From Opitutaceae bacterium (GTDB lineage: Bacteria > Verrucomicrobiota > Verrucomicrobiia > Opitutales > Opitutaceae): a stretch of DNA of 64,000 nt. Numbering within the stretch: the first letter of the stretch is position 1; each line of letters begins with the position of its first letter. This document shows positions 7,911 through 16,598 of the stretch, piece after piece. The notes under the pieces were generated by a model. That model ran no database searches, was not told where the DNA came from, and saw nothing but the letters and a program-made list of their open reading frames with translations. The DNA lies in assembly GCA_016795545.1 (NCBI GenBank), contig JAEUGX010000092.1, positions 62,001 through 126,000 on the forward strand, read 5' to 3'. The position numbers and the translations under genes were made by a program.

Positions 7911-9605
7911 CTACACGCGGAAGATCGCGCCGAGCTTCTTGCCCAGGAGGATGGTCATGCCCGCGATCGTGATGCCGAGGAAGGCCATGGCCCAGACGCC
8001 GAGGGCGGAGGCGATGTACTTGCCGTCGCCCAGCAGCTGGAAGAGCTCGTAGATGGCCTTGGTGATCGGATAATAGAGCTGCTTCTGCGCGAGGATCAGG
8101 GAGTCGGAGACCTCCAGCATCGCGAAGGAGAACGCCAGGAGGCCGCCGGCGATCAGGTTGGCGAGGATCAGCGGGAGCGTGATCCTGAACACCGCCTTCA
8201 GCGGCGGGCAGCCCAGGTTCTGGGCGGCTTCCTCGAGGGTCTCGCTGGTCTGCTGGAAGCCGGCGGCGGCCGAGCGCACGACGTAGGGCAGGCGGCGGAC
8301 GGAGTAGGCGATGATCAGCAGCACCGTCGGGTCGCGCACCGGATTCAGGAAGGAGAAGAACTTCCCGTCCTGGCTCATGGCCAGGTAGCCGAACGCCAGC
8401 ACCAGGCCGGGCACGGCGAGCGGCATCATGGCGAGGAAGTCGAGGATCTGGCGCCCGGCGATCTTGGAGCGCACGACGACGTACGCCAGCGCGATGCCGA
8501 GCACCAGGTCGATGAGCGTCGCGATGCTCGCGTACTTCAGGCTGTTGGCGATGGCGGGCACCGTCAGGTCGTGGCCGAGTGCGATGCGGAAGTTGTCCAG
8601 GTTGAACTCGCGCGGCAGCACGGTGGCATACCAGTCGCTGGAGAACGCCACCAGCACCACGCCCGCGTGCGGCAGGATGGCGATGAAGGTGACGGCGGCG
8701 AAGAGCAGCGTGCACAGCCACGCGCGCCCCGGCGGCAGCGTCCGCGGCCCGCCGGAGGAGGTGGCCTTGGCCATCATCGCATAGGCATCGCGGCCGAACA
8801 GGCCCTTGCCGATGCCGTAGAAAAGCACCGAACTGAAGAGCATTACGGCCACCAGCGCATAGGGGAACGGATTGCCGCCGATGTCCTTCAGGCCGTAGAA
8901 AATCTGCACCGAGGTCACGCGCGAGTAGTCGAAGATGAGCGCGACCCCCAGGTCGGTGAAGGCCCAGATGAAGACGATCGTGCCGCCGGCAAAGAGGCCC
9001 GACTTGATCAGGGGCAGGGTGATGCGGAGGAACTTGCGGAAGCCGGTGCAACCCAGGTTCTCCGCCGCTTCCTCCATCGCCGGATCGATGTTGGCCAGCG
9101 CCGCCACCGCGTTCAGGTAGATGATCGGGTAGAGGCTGAAGGCGTTCACCAGCGCGATGCCCAAAAACTGGTTCGCGCCCAGCCAATCGAACGTCCAGCC
9201 CTCGGGCCGGAGCCCGAGCTGGATGAGGAGCGAGTTGAGCGCCCCGTATTGCCCGAGGATCTGCTTGATCCCGATCGCGCCGACGAACGGCGGCAGGATC
9301 ATCGGCACCAGGATGAACGAGCCCAGGAAGCCCTTGGCCGGAAAAAGGAAGCGGTCCGACACAAACGCCAGCGGCAGCGCGATCAGCAGGGCGAAGACCG
9401 TGGTCGTGCTCGCCAGGAGGAAGGAGTTGGCGAGGCCGCCCAGGTAGATCGGATCGCTCAGCAGCGAGAGCAGGTAAGCGAAGGTCAGCTTGCCGTCGGC
9501 GTCGATGAACCCGCCCTTCAGGATCTGCAGGATCGGCCAGAGAAAGAAGGCGCAGAAAAACAGCAGCGTGAATCCGAAGACCAGGCGCGCGACGTTTTTC
9601 GACAT
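7911..9605 (-). CDS. fused two-domain ABC permease, iron(III)/FbpB type
   Basis: A protein of about 564 aa formed from two BinDep-type permease halves joined in one chain. Each half has its ATPase-docking EAA loop: EEAAENLGCTGFRKFLRITL in the first and EEAAQNLGCPPLKAVFRITL in the second. This architecture and the sequence flavour match Fe(III) (FbpB/SfuB) and related permeases. ATG 9605 is used; GTG 9623 upstream is an alternative. No ATPase or binding-protein gene is adjacent: the gene is flanked by a convergent MFS gene and a divergent operon, so it is an orphan. A DtxR-like operator sits about 100 bp upstream. Confidence 0.88.
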   Translation of the reverse strand: MSKNVARLVFGFTLLFFCAFFLWPILQILKGGFIDADGKLTFAYLLSLLSDPIYLGGLANSFLLASTTTVFALLIALPLAFVSDRFLFPAKGFLGSFILVPMILPPFVGAIGIKQILGQYGALNSLLIQLGLRPEGWTFDWLGANQFLGIALVNAFSLYPIIYLNAVAALANIDPAMEEAAENLGCTGFRKFLRITLPLIKSGLFAGGTIVFIWAFTDLGVALIFDYSRVTSVQIFYGLKDIGGNPFPYALVAVMLFSSVLFYGIGKGLFGRDAYAMMAKATSSGGPRTLPPGRAWLCTLLFAAVTFIAILPHAGVVLVAFSSDWYATVLPREFNLDNFRIALGHDLTVPAIANSLKYASIATLIDLVLGIALAYVVVRSKIAGRQILDFLAMMPLAVPGLVLAFGYLAMSQDGKFFSFLNPVRDPTVLLIIAYSVRRLPYVVRSAAAGFQQTSETLEEAAQNLGCPPLKAVFRITLPLILANLIAGGLLAFSFAMLEVSDSLILAQKQLYYPITKAIYELFQLLGDGKYIASALGVWAMAFLGITIAGMTILLGKKLGAIFRV

Positions 9606-9704
9606 GCAGGCGATGCAATGCACCCGGCGCCGGTCCGAGACAAGGGCGAAGTCCTTCCCGCCACCCGCCCGGCCGGAGACCGCGAGGAGCGGGGTGGCCC
9701 AAGT

Positions 9705-9723
9705 TTAGTCTTGCCTAACTTAA
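9705..9723. promoter_or_regulatory. DtxR/IdeR/MntR-like operator in divergent promoter region
   Basis: The 19-mer TTAGTCTTGCCTAACTTAA matches the DtxR/IdeR consensus TTAGGTTAGCCTAACCTAA at 15 of 19 positions, including the central GCCTAAC and both outer TTA/TAA ends. It lies between the minus-strand Fe-type permease and the plus-strand outer-membrane-protein/metal-ABC operon, so it could control both. The match is seen directly; regulation is inferred, and no DtxR-family gene is in the window. Confidence 0.6.
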
Positions 9724-9737
9724 TTTGTGCGACAAAT
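9723..9737. repeat. perfect inverted repeat before the outer-membrane protein gene
   Basis: ATTTGT-GCG-ACAAAT is a perfect 6-bp inverted repeat with a 3-nt spacer. It begins on the last base of the DtxR-like box and ends 8 bp before ATG 9746, where a ribosome binding site would be expected. It could be a second operator or part of the 5-prime leader structure. Confidence 0.5.
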
Positions 9738-9745
9738 CATTCGGC

Positions 9746-10543
9746 ATGTGTCCAAGCAATCGCAGCGACTGGCTGGATCCCCTCCCGGGGTGGCGGCGGC
9801 GTCTGGCGGGCTGGCTTTTTCTGGCGGGCGGCGCGCTAGGCTTCGGCCAGGCGACGGAGTGGCCGCACACGGTGGCGCCGGGCCGGTTCCTGATCGAGAT
9901 GGACGCCCTTTCGGCGGCGGTGGACCGGGAGGCGGCGGAGCGATACACGGCGTTCGGGGCGGCGACGACTTTCGTGAGCACCGGGGTGACGGCGAACTGG
10001 GACGTGCAGATCGGCGTGGAATTCTTCGTGAGCCGCAAGTTCGAGGCGGAAGGGTCCCGCGAGCGGCATTCCGGCGTCGGTGACGTCTTCCTGCGCACGA
10101 AGTGGAGGTTTCTCGCCAGCGAGAGCCGGGGCGTCGCGCTGGCGTTGCTGCCGTACGTGAAGGTGCCGACCAATTCCGGCGGCGTCGGCAACGACGCGAT
10201 CGAGGGCGGGCTGATCGTGCCCGCCGAGGCGGCGCTGCCGGGCGGGTTCGGGCTGGGCGCGCAGGTGGAAGTGGACCTGCACCGCAATGACGCCGACGAC
10301 GGGTACGACGCGTACGGGTACGCCTCCGCGGCGCTGAGCCGGGCGCTCGCCGGCCGTTTCGGCGCCTACCTGGAGGTGGCGGCGGGCAAGTCGTCGGGCG
10401 GTGCCCCCTGGGAAGGCACGGCTGGCGCCGGCGTCACCTGGCAGGCGGCGGAGAACCTTTCCTGGGACCTCGCTCTCTACCGGGGCGTGACCCGCGTGGC
10501 CACCGACTGGAACCCCGTGTTCCGCCTTAATTTTGAGTTCTGA
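9746..10543 (+). CDS. putative outer-membrane beta-barrel protein
   Basis: A 265-aa protein with an N-terminal signal-like helix (RRRLAGWLFLAGGALGFGQA) and a body of alternating amphipathic strands, ending in aromatic Phe-Glu-Phe as outer-membrane barrels do. The HSGVGDVFLRTKW, LLPYVKVPT and GGLIVPAE segments resemble the Phenol_MetA_deg/transporter family of putative barrels. ATG 9746 is chosen; TTG 9725 is 7 codons upstream. It directly precedes the metal ABC importer with about 30 bp between, so it may move metal or a metal complex across the outer membrane. That role is inference from position. Confidence 0.75.
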   Translation: MCPSNRSDWLDPLPGWRRRLAGWLFLAGGALGFGQATEWPHTVAPGRFLIEMDALSAAVDREAAERYTAFGAATTFVSTGVTANWDVQIGVEFFVSRKFEAEGSRERHSGVGDVFLRTKWRFLASESRGVALALLPYVKVPTNSGGVGNDAIEGGLIVPAEAALPGGFGLGAQVEVDLHRNDADDGYDAYGYASAALSRALAGRFGAYLEVAAGKSSGGAPWEGTAGAGVTWQAAENLSWDLALYRGVTRVATDWNPVFRLNFEF

Positions 10544-10574
10544 ACCCGCTACCCGCCTCCGGCAGCCTTCACCC

Positions 10575-11546
10575 ATGCACCCGTCCGCACCTCCCACCGA
10601 CACTACCGCCACCGCACCTGAACGCCGCCGGCCGCCGGTCGCCCGGGGTTTGTCCTGGGGCCGGATCGCGCTGCTCGCGGCCTTGGCCGGCGTGCTGGCG
10701 CTCCCGGGCGAGCTGGCCGCGGCGCCCAAGAAGCGGATCGTCACCACGTTCACCATCATCCAGGACATGGCGCAGAACGTCGCCGGCGATGCCGCGATCG
10801 TGGAATCGATCACCAAGCCCGGGGCGGAGATCCACGGCTACGAGCCGACCCCGCAGGACATCGTGAAGGCGCAGCGGGCCGACCTGGTGTTGTGGAACGG
10901 CCTGAACCTCGAGCGTTGGTTCGAGAAGTTCTTCGGCAATCTCCAGGGGGTGCCGCGGGCGGTGCTGACCGAGGGCATCGAGCCCATCGGGATCGAGGAG
11001 GGCCCGTACACGGGCAAGCCCAACCCCCATGCGTGGATGTCGCCGCGGAACGCGGTCATCTATGTCGAGAACATCCGCCGGGCGCTGGTGGCGCTGGATC
11101 CGGCCAATGCGGCGGTCTACGACGCGAACGCCCGCGCGTACGCCGCGAAGTTCGCGACCCTGGAGGAGGAGGTCCGGCGCGAGCTGGAGCGGATTCCGCC
11201 GCACCAGCGCTGGCTCGTGACCAGCGAGGGGGCCTTTCCCTACCTGGCGCGCAACTTCGGCATGAGGGAATTGTTTCTCTGGGCGGTGAACGCCGACCAG
11301 CAGGGCACGCCGCAGCAGGTGCGCAAGGTGATCGACGGCGTGCGCGTCCACCGGATCCCGGTGGTGTTCAGCGAGAGCACCGTGAGCGACAAGCCCGCGC
11401 GGCAGGTCGCGCAGGAGACCGGCGCGCGCTACGGCGGCGTGCTCTACGTGGATTCCCTGACGGACGCCCGGGGGCCGGCGCCGACCTTTCTGCGTTTGAT
11501 GGAATACAACGCCGCGACTATCGTGCGGGGCTTCAACGCGCCATGA
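10575..11546 (+). CDS. metal ABC transporter substrate-binding protein, Mn/Fe type
   Basis: A cluster A-I binding protein of 323 aa with a long basic N-terminus and a signal helix ending near Ala50. The four metal ligands fit the manganese/iron group: His87 (IHGYEPTP), His152 (NPHAWMSP), Glu218 (TSEGAFPYL) and Asp293 (YVDSL). ZnuA proteins have a third His where Glu218 is and usually a His-rich loop, which is absent here. ATG 10575 is used; a TTG at 10533 overlaps the upstream gene. It overlaps the ATPase gene by an ATGA, starting a tight four-gene importer. Confidence 0.92.
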   Translation: MHPSAPPTDTTATAPERRRPPVARGLSWGRIALLAALAGVLALPGELAAAPKKRIVTTFTIIQDMAQNVAGDAAIVESITKPGAEIHGYEPTPQDIVKAQRADLVLWNGLNLERWFEKFFGNLQGVPRAVLTEGIEPIGIEEGPYTGKPNPHAWMSPRNAVIYVENIRRALVALDPANAAVYDANARAYAAKFATLEEEVRRELERIPPHQRWLVTSEGAFPYLARNFGMRELFLWAVNADQQGTPQQVRKVIDGVRVHRIPVVFSESTVSDKPARQVAQETGARYGGVLYVDSLTDARGPAPTFLRLMEYNAATIVRGFNAP

Positions 11547-12451
11547 ACGACCCCGCGCCCATCACCCTCGAGGTCGACGACGTCACCGTCAGCTATCCGA
11601 ACGGCAACGTCGCGCTGCAGGCCGCCAGCTTCCGCCTGGCCGGCGGGGCCATCTGCGCGCTGGTCGGCGTCAATGGCAGCGGCAAGTCCACGCTCTTCAA
11701 GGCGATCATGGGCTTCGTCCGGCCGGCGCGCGGAGCCGTCCGGATCGGCGGCCGGCCCGTGGCGGAGGCCCTGAAGCGCAACCTGGTCGCCTACGTGCCG
11801 CAGGCGGAGGAGGTGGACTGGAGCTTCCCGGTCAGCGTCTGGGACGTGGTGATGATGGGCCGCTACGGCTACATGAACTTCCTCCGCATCCCCCGGGCCG
11901 CGGACCGCCGGATCGTCGAGGAAAGCCTGGCCCGGGTCGGTATGCTGGAGTTCCGGGAGCGCCAGATCGGGGAGCTGTCCGGGGGGCAGAAGAAGCGCGT
12001 TTTCCTGGCGCGGGCGCTGGCGCAGCGCAGCCGCGTGATCCTGCTCGACGAGCCGTTCACGGGCGTCGACGTGAAGACCGAGGCCGCCATCATCGAGCTG
12101 CTACGCGCGCTGCGCGCCGAGGGGCACCTCATGCTGGTTTCGACGCACAACCTCGGCTCGGTGCCGGAATTCTGCGACCAGGTCGTGCTGGTGAACCGCA
12201 CCGTGCTGGCGGCGGGGGCGACCGACACGGTGTTCACCGAGTCGAACCTGGCGCGGGCCTTCGGCGGCGTGCTGCGGCACTTCCGCTTCGACGAGTCCAC
12301 GGTGCAGAAGCACGACGGCCGCGCGGTCACGCTGCTCACCGACGACGAGCGGCCGCTGGTCTTTGGCAAGGACGGCCACCTCGAGTACCGCGAGCGCGCG
12401 GGGCGCGAGCGGGTCATCGAGCAGCGCGCGGAGCGGGAGGACGACCATTGA
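11543..12451 (+). CDS. metal ABC transporter ATP-binding protein
   Basis: A 302-aa ATPase that powers the metal importer. Walker A is GVNGSGKST, the Q-loop is [10 protein letters not shown], the signature is [15 protein letters not shown] and Walker B is [12 protein letters not shown], with the switch His in VSTHN. VPQ.E.VDW.FP is typical of Mn/Zn importer ATPases. A C-terminal extension of about 60 residues after the ATPase core is charged and may be regulatory. It overlaps the binding-protein gene by 4 bp and the first permease gene by 4 bp (TTG start at 12448). Confidence 0.93.
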   Translation: MNDPAPITLEVDDVTVSYPNGNVALQAASFRLAGGAICALVGVNGSGKSTLFKAIMGFVRPARGAVRIGGRPVAEALKRNLVAYVPQAEEVDWSFPVSVWDVVMMGRYGYMNFLRIPRAADRRIVEESLARVGMLEFRERQIGELSGGQKKRVFLARALAQRSRVILLDEPFTGVDVKTEAAIIELLRALRAEGHLMLVSTHNLGSVPEFCDQVVLVNRTVLAAGATDTVFTESNLARAFGGVLRHFRFDESTVQKHDGRAVTLLTDDERPLVFGKDGHLEYRERAGRERVIEQRAEREDDH

Positions 12452-13308
12452 CCGAGCTGCTCCTCACGCCCCTGCAGTACGAGTACATGCTGAAGGCCAT
12501 CGCCGTGAGCGGCCTCATCGGCGGCGTCTGCGCGTTCCTGTCGTGCTTCATCACGCTCAAGGGCTGGTCGCTGATGGGCGACGCGCTGTCGCACTCGGTG
12601 GTGCCCGGCGTGGCGCTGGCCTACGCGTGCGGCTGGCCGTTCGCAGCCGGGGCCTTCGGGACCGGCCTGCTGGCGGCGGTGGGCATGGGCTTCGTCAAGA
12701 CGAAGACCCGCCTGCGCGAAGACGCCGTCATCGGCGTCGTGTTCACGGCCTTCTTCGCGCTCGGCCTGCTGCTGATCTCGCTGAACCCGAGCAGCGTCGA
12801 CCTGCGCACCATCGTGTTCGGCAACATCCTCGGCATCTCCGACCCGGACATCGTGCAGGTCGCCGTCATCTCGGGCGTCACGCTCGCCGTGCTCGGCCTG
12901 AAGTGGCGCGACCTGCTGCTCTTCTGCTTCGATCCCAACCAGGCGCGCGCGCTCGGCCTGAACGTCACGCTGCTTCATTTCACCCTGCTCACGCTCCTCT
13001 CCGCCACGGCGGTGGCGGCCCTGCAGACGGTCGGCGCCTGCCTCGTCGTGGCCATGCTGGTCACACCCGGGGCCACCGCGTACTTGCTGACCGACCGTTT
13101 CGGCCGCATGATCGGGCTCGCCACGGCGATGGGGGTGGGCACCTCGCTGGTGGGGGCGTACGCGAGCTATTATTTCGACGGCTCCACGGGGGGGTGCATC
13201 GTCACGCTCCAGAGCCTGCTGTTCGTGCTGGCGCTGGTCTTCGCGCCGAAGCACGGCATCCGGGCCGCCCGCCACCGGCGGCGGGCGGCGTCGGCCCCGC
13301 AGCCATGA
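12448..13308 (+). CDS. metal ABC transporter permease 1
   Basis: An ABC-3 family permease of 286 aa with about eight membrane helices. It shows the family segments [37 protein letters not shown] and [19 protein letters not shown]. The start is TTG 12448, inside the ATPase stop region. With the next gene it forms a permease pair, as in SitC/SitD or MntC/MntD systems, so the channel is likely a heterodimer. Confidence 0.92.
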   Translation: MTELLLTPLQYEYMLKAIAVSGLIGGVCAFLSCFITLKGWSLMGDALSHSVVPGVALAYACGWPFAAGAFGTGLLAAVGMGFVKTKTRLREDAVIGVVFTAFFALGLLLISLNPSSVDLRTIVFGNILGISDPDIVQVAVISGVTLAVLGLKWRDLLLFCFDPNQARALGLNVTLLHFTLLTLLSATAVAALQTVGACLVVAMLVTPGATAYLLTDRFGRMIGLATAMGVGTSLVGAYASYYFDGSTGGCIVTLQSLLFVLALVFAPKHGIRAARHRRRAASAPQP

Positions 13309-14195
13309 GCCCGCTGCTCGAGCCCTTCCGCTACGGCTTCATGGTCGACGCCATGATCGTCGGCACGGCCGTGGGCGCGGTGTGCGCCGTGCTCTCCTGC
13401 TACCTCGTGCTCAAGGGCTGGTCGCTGATGGGCGACGCTGTTTCGCACGCGGTGCTGCCGGGGATCGTGATCGCGTACGCCGTCGGCCTGCCGCTGGCGC
13501 TCGGGGCCTTTCTCTCGGGGCTGTTCTGCGCCGTGGCCACTGGCTACATCAAGGCCAACTCGCGGGTGAAGGAGGACACGGTGATGGGCGTCGTCTTCAC
13601 CGGCCTGTTCGCGTTCGGCCTGGTGCTGTTCACCAAGATCAAGAGCGACCTGCATCTCGACCACATCCTGTTCGGCAACATCCTGGGCCTCGAGCCGGGC
13701 GACCTGCGCGACACCCTGATGGTCGCGGGCGTGACGCTGACGCTGGTGCTGGCGCTGCGGCGCGACCTGCTGCTCTACTGTTTCGATCCGGAGCAGGCCC
13801 GGGCGGCGGGCCTCAACACGGCCTTCCTGTACTACCTGCTGCTGTCGCTGCTGGCAGTCACGATCGTCGTCTCGCTGAAGGCGGTCGGGATCATCCTGGT
13901 GATCGCGATGCTGGTGACGCCCGGCTGCATCGCCTACCTGCTGACGGACCGTTTCGGCCGCATGCTGTGGATCGCGACCGGCGCCGCGGTCCTCTCGAGC
14001 CTGGGCGGCGTCTACGCGAGCTTCTTCCTCAACGCCTCGACCGGCGCCTGCATCGTGCTGCTGCAGGCCGGGATCTTCCTCGTCACGCTCGGGTTCGCCC
14101 CCAAGCACGGCCTGTGGGCCCGGATGCGCCGCGCGGGCCGCCTGAGCGGCGGTCAGCGTCCGGGAAAGGAGAAGCCCCAGTTCCGCCGGGCGTAG
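13305..14195 (+). CDS. metal ABC transporter permease 2
   Basis: A second ABC-3 permease, 296 aa, clearly a paralogue of the preceding gene: [41 protein letters not shown] and [19 protein letters not shown] are nearly shared. It overlaps that gene by 4 bp (ATGA). The last 43 bp overlap the 3-prime end of the convergent adenosine deaminase gene. The C-terminal tail of about 25 residues is basic and hydrophilic. Confidence 0.92.
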   Translation: MSPLLEPFRYGFMVDAMIVGTAVGAVCAVLSCYLVLKGWSLMGDAVSHAVLPGIVIAYAVGLPLALGAFLSGLFCAVATGYIKANSRVKEDTVMGVVFTGLFAFGLVLFTKIKSDLHLDHILFGNILGLEPGDLRDTLMVAGVTLTLVLALRRDLLLYCFDPEQARAAGLNTAFLYYLLLSLLAVTIVVSLKAVGIILVIAMLVTPGCIAYLLTDRFGRMLWIATGAAVLSSLGGVYASFFLNASTGACIVLLQAGIFLVTLGFAPKHGLWARMRRAGRLSGGQRPGKEKPQFRRA

Positions 14196-15562
14196 CCGTA
14201 GGCGACGGGACGCACGGCGGCGAGCCGGGACAGCGAGTCCGCGGGCCGGTAGGCCTCGGCGAAGCCGGCCACGGCCTGCTCGTAGTCGGCCAGCAGGCGG
14301 GCCTTGACGTCGGGCTGGACGAAAGCGAAGGCGAGCGAGTTGCGCCCCAGCTGGACGAGCTCGTCCCACGACAGGTTGAAGGTGGTGACCGCGGTGTAGT
14401 ACTCGTCGGTCAGGTTGCTGTCCCACATGCCACGATCGTCCGTGTTGAGGCAGACGGGGATGCCGGTGCGGAGGTATTCCGGGAAGGGATGACGCGCGAG
14501 GTCCGGCACGTATTCCAGCAGGCGGTTCGAGATCAGGTTGATCTCGATCAGGAAGCGGCCCTGGCGCATGAGCAGCAGGGTGTCCGGATCCTGGAGCAGG
14601 TTGACGCCGTGCCCGATCCGGCTGGCGCCGAGCAGCAGCGTGTCGCGGATGTGGTGGTCCGGCCCGTCCATCTCGCCGGCGTGGATCGAGAGGGGCAGGG
14701 TGGGGTACGCGCGGCGCAGCTCCCGGTACTTGCCGAGAAAGCGGGCCGGGTAACCCTTGCCGTCCTCCTCGATGCCGGCCATGTTCAGGCCGACCCACAG
14801 GTCACGGTGGGCGGAAACGAAGGCGTAGGCGGCCTCGAGCCGTTGTTCGGCGTTGGGCGCGAAGCGGATCACCGTGGACTGGAAGCGGACGGTCACCCCG
14901 CTCGCGGCGGCGTCGGGCCGGGCCAGCCGGGCCCGGACGAAGCGGACGACCTCCTCCGGGGACAGCGGGCGGCCCTGGTTGTCGGCGTAGCCGAACACGC
15001 CGAACTGCGTCTCGAGGTAGCGCAGGCCCTCCGCGCCGAACGCCTGGAGGTTCAGCACCAGGAGCTCGGTGGTCACGTGCAGGTTGTCGCCGAGCTGGCC
15101 GAGGCGCTGCCAGATCGCGCGGAAGAACTCCTCGCGCCCTTCGCCCGGCCGCTCCAGCCGCACCGAGTCCAGCCAGGCCTGGCGCTGCTCGGGTGTCAGC
15201 TGGTCGAGGCGCACGTAGTCGCCGCGCGCGGATTCGGGCAGTTGGTCGTAGGTGGCCTGCCGGATCGTGCTGAACAGGACGAGCGGCGCGGCCGTGTCGA
15301 GGTTGGGCGCGAACCGCACACGCGTGTAGAAGGTGTCCCCGCCGTTGCGGGCCGGGTCGGTCGCGACGGCCAGCCACCATTCCGGGAGGCTGGAGCCGCC
15401 CAGGTGATTGTGGAGGTCGCCGCCCTTGGGCAGCGCGTAGAGAAACGTGTACAGCTGGGCCGGGGTGGCCGTGCGTTTGATCTCCTCGAAACGCGCGGCG
15501 AAGTCCCCCGCCTGGGCCGCCAGGGCTGCGGTCAGGAGCAGGAGCAGGAGCAGGTAGCGCAT
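14153..15562 (-). CDS. secreted adenosine deaminase-family protein
   Basis: A 469-aa member of the adenosine/AMP deaminase superfamily with a Sec signal peptide (MRYLLLLLLLTAALAAQAG). Zinc ligands and catalytic residues are in place: GGDLHNHLGG, SIHAGEMDGPDH, RIGHGVNL and CLNTDDRGMW. The length and signal peptide resemble the secreted ADGF/ADA2-like group rather than the cytoplasmic 330-aa Add. ATG 15562 is selected because it starts the signal peptide; the open frame continues to 15742. It probably hydrolyses exogenous adenosine or related nucleosides in the periplasm. Its 3-prime end overlaps the metal permease gene by 43 bp. Confidence 0.9.
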   Translation of the reverse strand: MRYLLLLLLLTAALAAQAGDFAARFEEIKRTATPAQLYTFLYALPKGGDLHNHLGGSSLPEWWLAVATDPARNGGDTFYTRVRFAPNLDTAAPLVLFSTIRQATYDQLPESARGDYVRLDQLTPEQRQAWLDSVRLERPGEGREEFFRAIWQRLGQLGDNLHVTTELLVLNLQAFGAEGLRYLETQFGVFGYADNQGRPLSPEEVVRFVRARLARPDAAASGVTVRFQSTVIRFAPNAEQRLEAAYAFVSAHRDLWVGLNMAGIEEDGKGYPARFLGKYRELRRAYPTLPLSIHAGEMDGPDHHIRDTLLLGASRIGHGVNLLQDPDTLLLMRQGRFLIEINLISNRLLEYVPDLARHPFPEYLRTGIPVCLNTDDRGMWDSNLTDEYYTAVTTFNLSWDELVQLGRNSLAFAFVQPDVKARLLADYEQAVAGFAEAYRPADSLSRLAAVRPVAYGYARRNWGFSFPGR

Positions 15563-15731
15563 GCGCGATTTTCGGCGGTCCCGGGCGCGGCCGGCAACCC
15601 GAATCGCGGCGGCCGGCCGGGGCCGGCGCAACCGGAACGCCGACCGGCGGTCCCAAGGGAAACGACCGCGAGCTCTGATCCCGGCTTGCGGGATCCGCCG
15701 CCGCGGCAAACATTCCCGCCCACCCCTCGCC

Positions 15732-16586
15732 ATGCGCGCCATCGACTGCCACGTGCACCTCTATCCGTCCGAAGCCGGCCGCGATCCCGCGGCCTGGGCG
15801 GCGGAGCGGGAGGAGCCGCATTGGGCGGTGCTGTGCACCCGGCGGCGCCGGGACGGCCGGCTGGTGCAGGGATTCCCGTCGGTCGACGAGCTGTTGCGGG
15901 ACCTGGACGCCGCGGGCATCGCCAAGGCGGTGCTGCTCGGCTGGTATTGGGAGCGCCACCTGACCTGCTTCGAGCAGAACAAGTTCTACGCGGAGTGCGT
16001 GCGGCGGCATCCCGACCGCCTGGCCGCCTTCGCCACGGTGCAGCCGGCGGCCGGCGACCTGGCCTTGGTCGAGGCCCGCCGGGCGCACGGCGAGGGCCTG
16101 ATCGGGCTCGGCGAACTATCCCCGCATTCCCAGGGGTTCTCCGTGAACCTGCCCGCGTGGCACCAGTTGCTGGACCTGGCCGCCGAGCTGAACCTGCCCG
16201 TCAACCTGCACGTGAGCGATCCCGCCGGAAAGGCCTATCCGGGGCGGGTCGACACTCCGCTGGAGGATTTTGTGCGGATGGCTCGGGAGCACCCGCGAAC
16301 GACTTTCATCCTGGCGCACTGGGGCGGCGGCCTGGCCTGGGCGCAGGATGCAACGGTCCTGGCGAACGTGTGGTACGACACCGCCGCCTCGCCTTTGTTG
16401 TACGGACCGGAGGTGTGGACGCGGCCGCTGACCGACCGGGTGCTCTTCGGGAGCGACTATCCGCTGGTCCTTTATCCTCGGGAGGCCGACCGGACCACGC
16501 TCGGCGGGCTGCTGGGCGAGGCGCGGGCGGCGGGGGTCCCGGCCGCCTACCTCGGCGGCAACGCCGCCCGCCTGCTCAAGCTGTAA
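15732..16586 (+). CDS. amidohydrolase (Amidohydro_2 family)
   Basis: A 284-aa TIM-barrel metal hydrolase. The N-terminal metal motif is DCHVHLYP at residues 5-12; later landmarks are NLHVSD, FILAHWGGG and the C-terminal RVLFGSDYPL aspartate, followed by NAARLLKL, typical of Amidohydrolase_2 enzymes. The substrate is unknown; members include decarboxylases and lactone or amide hydrolases. It is convergent with the amidase, with stops 12 bp apart, and lies beside the NMT1-type importer. Confidence 0.85.
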   Translation: MRAIDCHVHLYPSEAGRDPAAWAAEREEPHWAVLCTRRRRDGRLVQGFPSVDELLRDLDAAGIAKAVLLGWYWERHLTCFEQNKFYAECVRRHPDRLAAFATVQPAAGDLALVEARRAHGEGLIGLGELSPHSQGFSVNLPAWHQLLDLAAELNLPVNLHVSDPAGKAYPGRVDTPLEDFVRMAREHPRTTFILAHWGGGLAWAQDATVLANVWYDTAASPLLYGPEVWTRPLTDRVLFGSDYPLVLYPREADRTTLGGLLGEARAAGVPAAYLGGNAARLLKL

Positions 16587-16598
16587 GGGACCGCAGGT

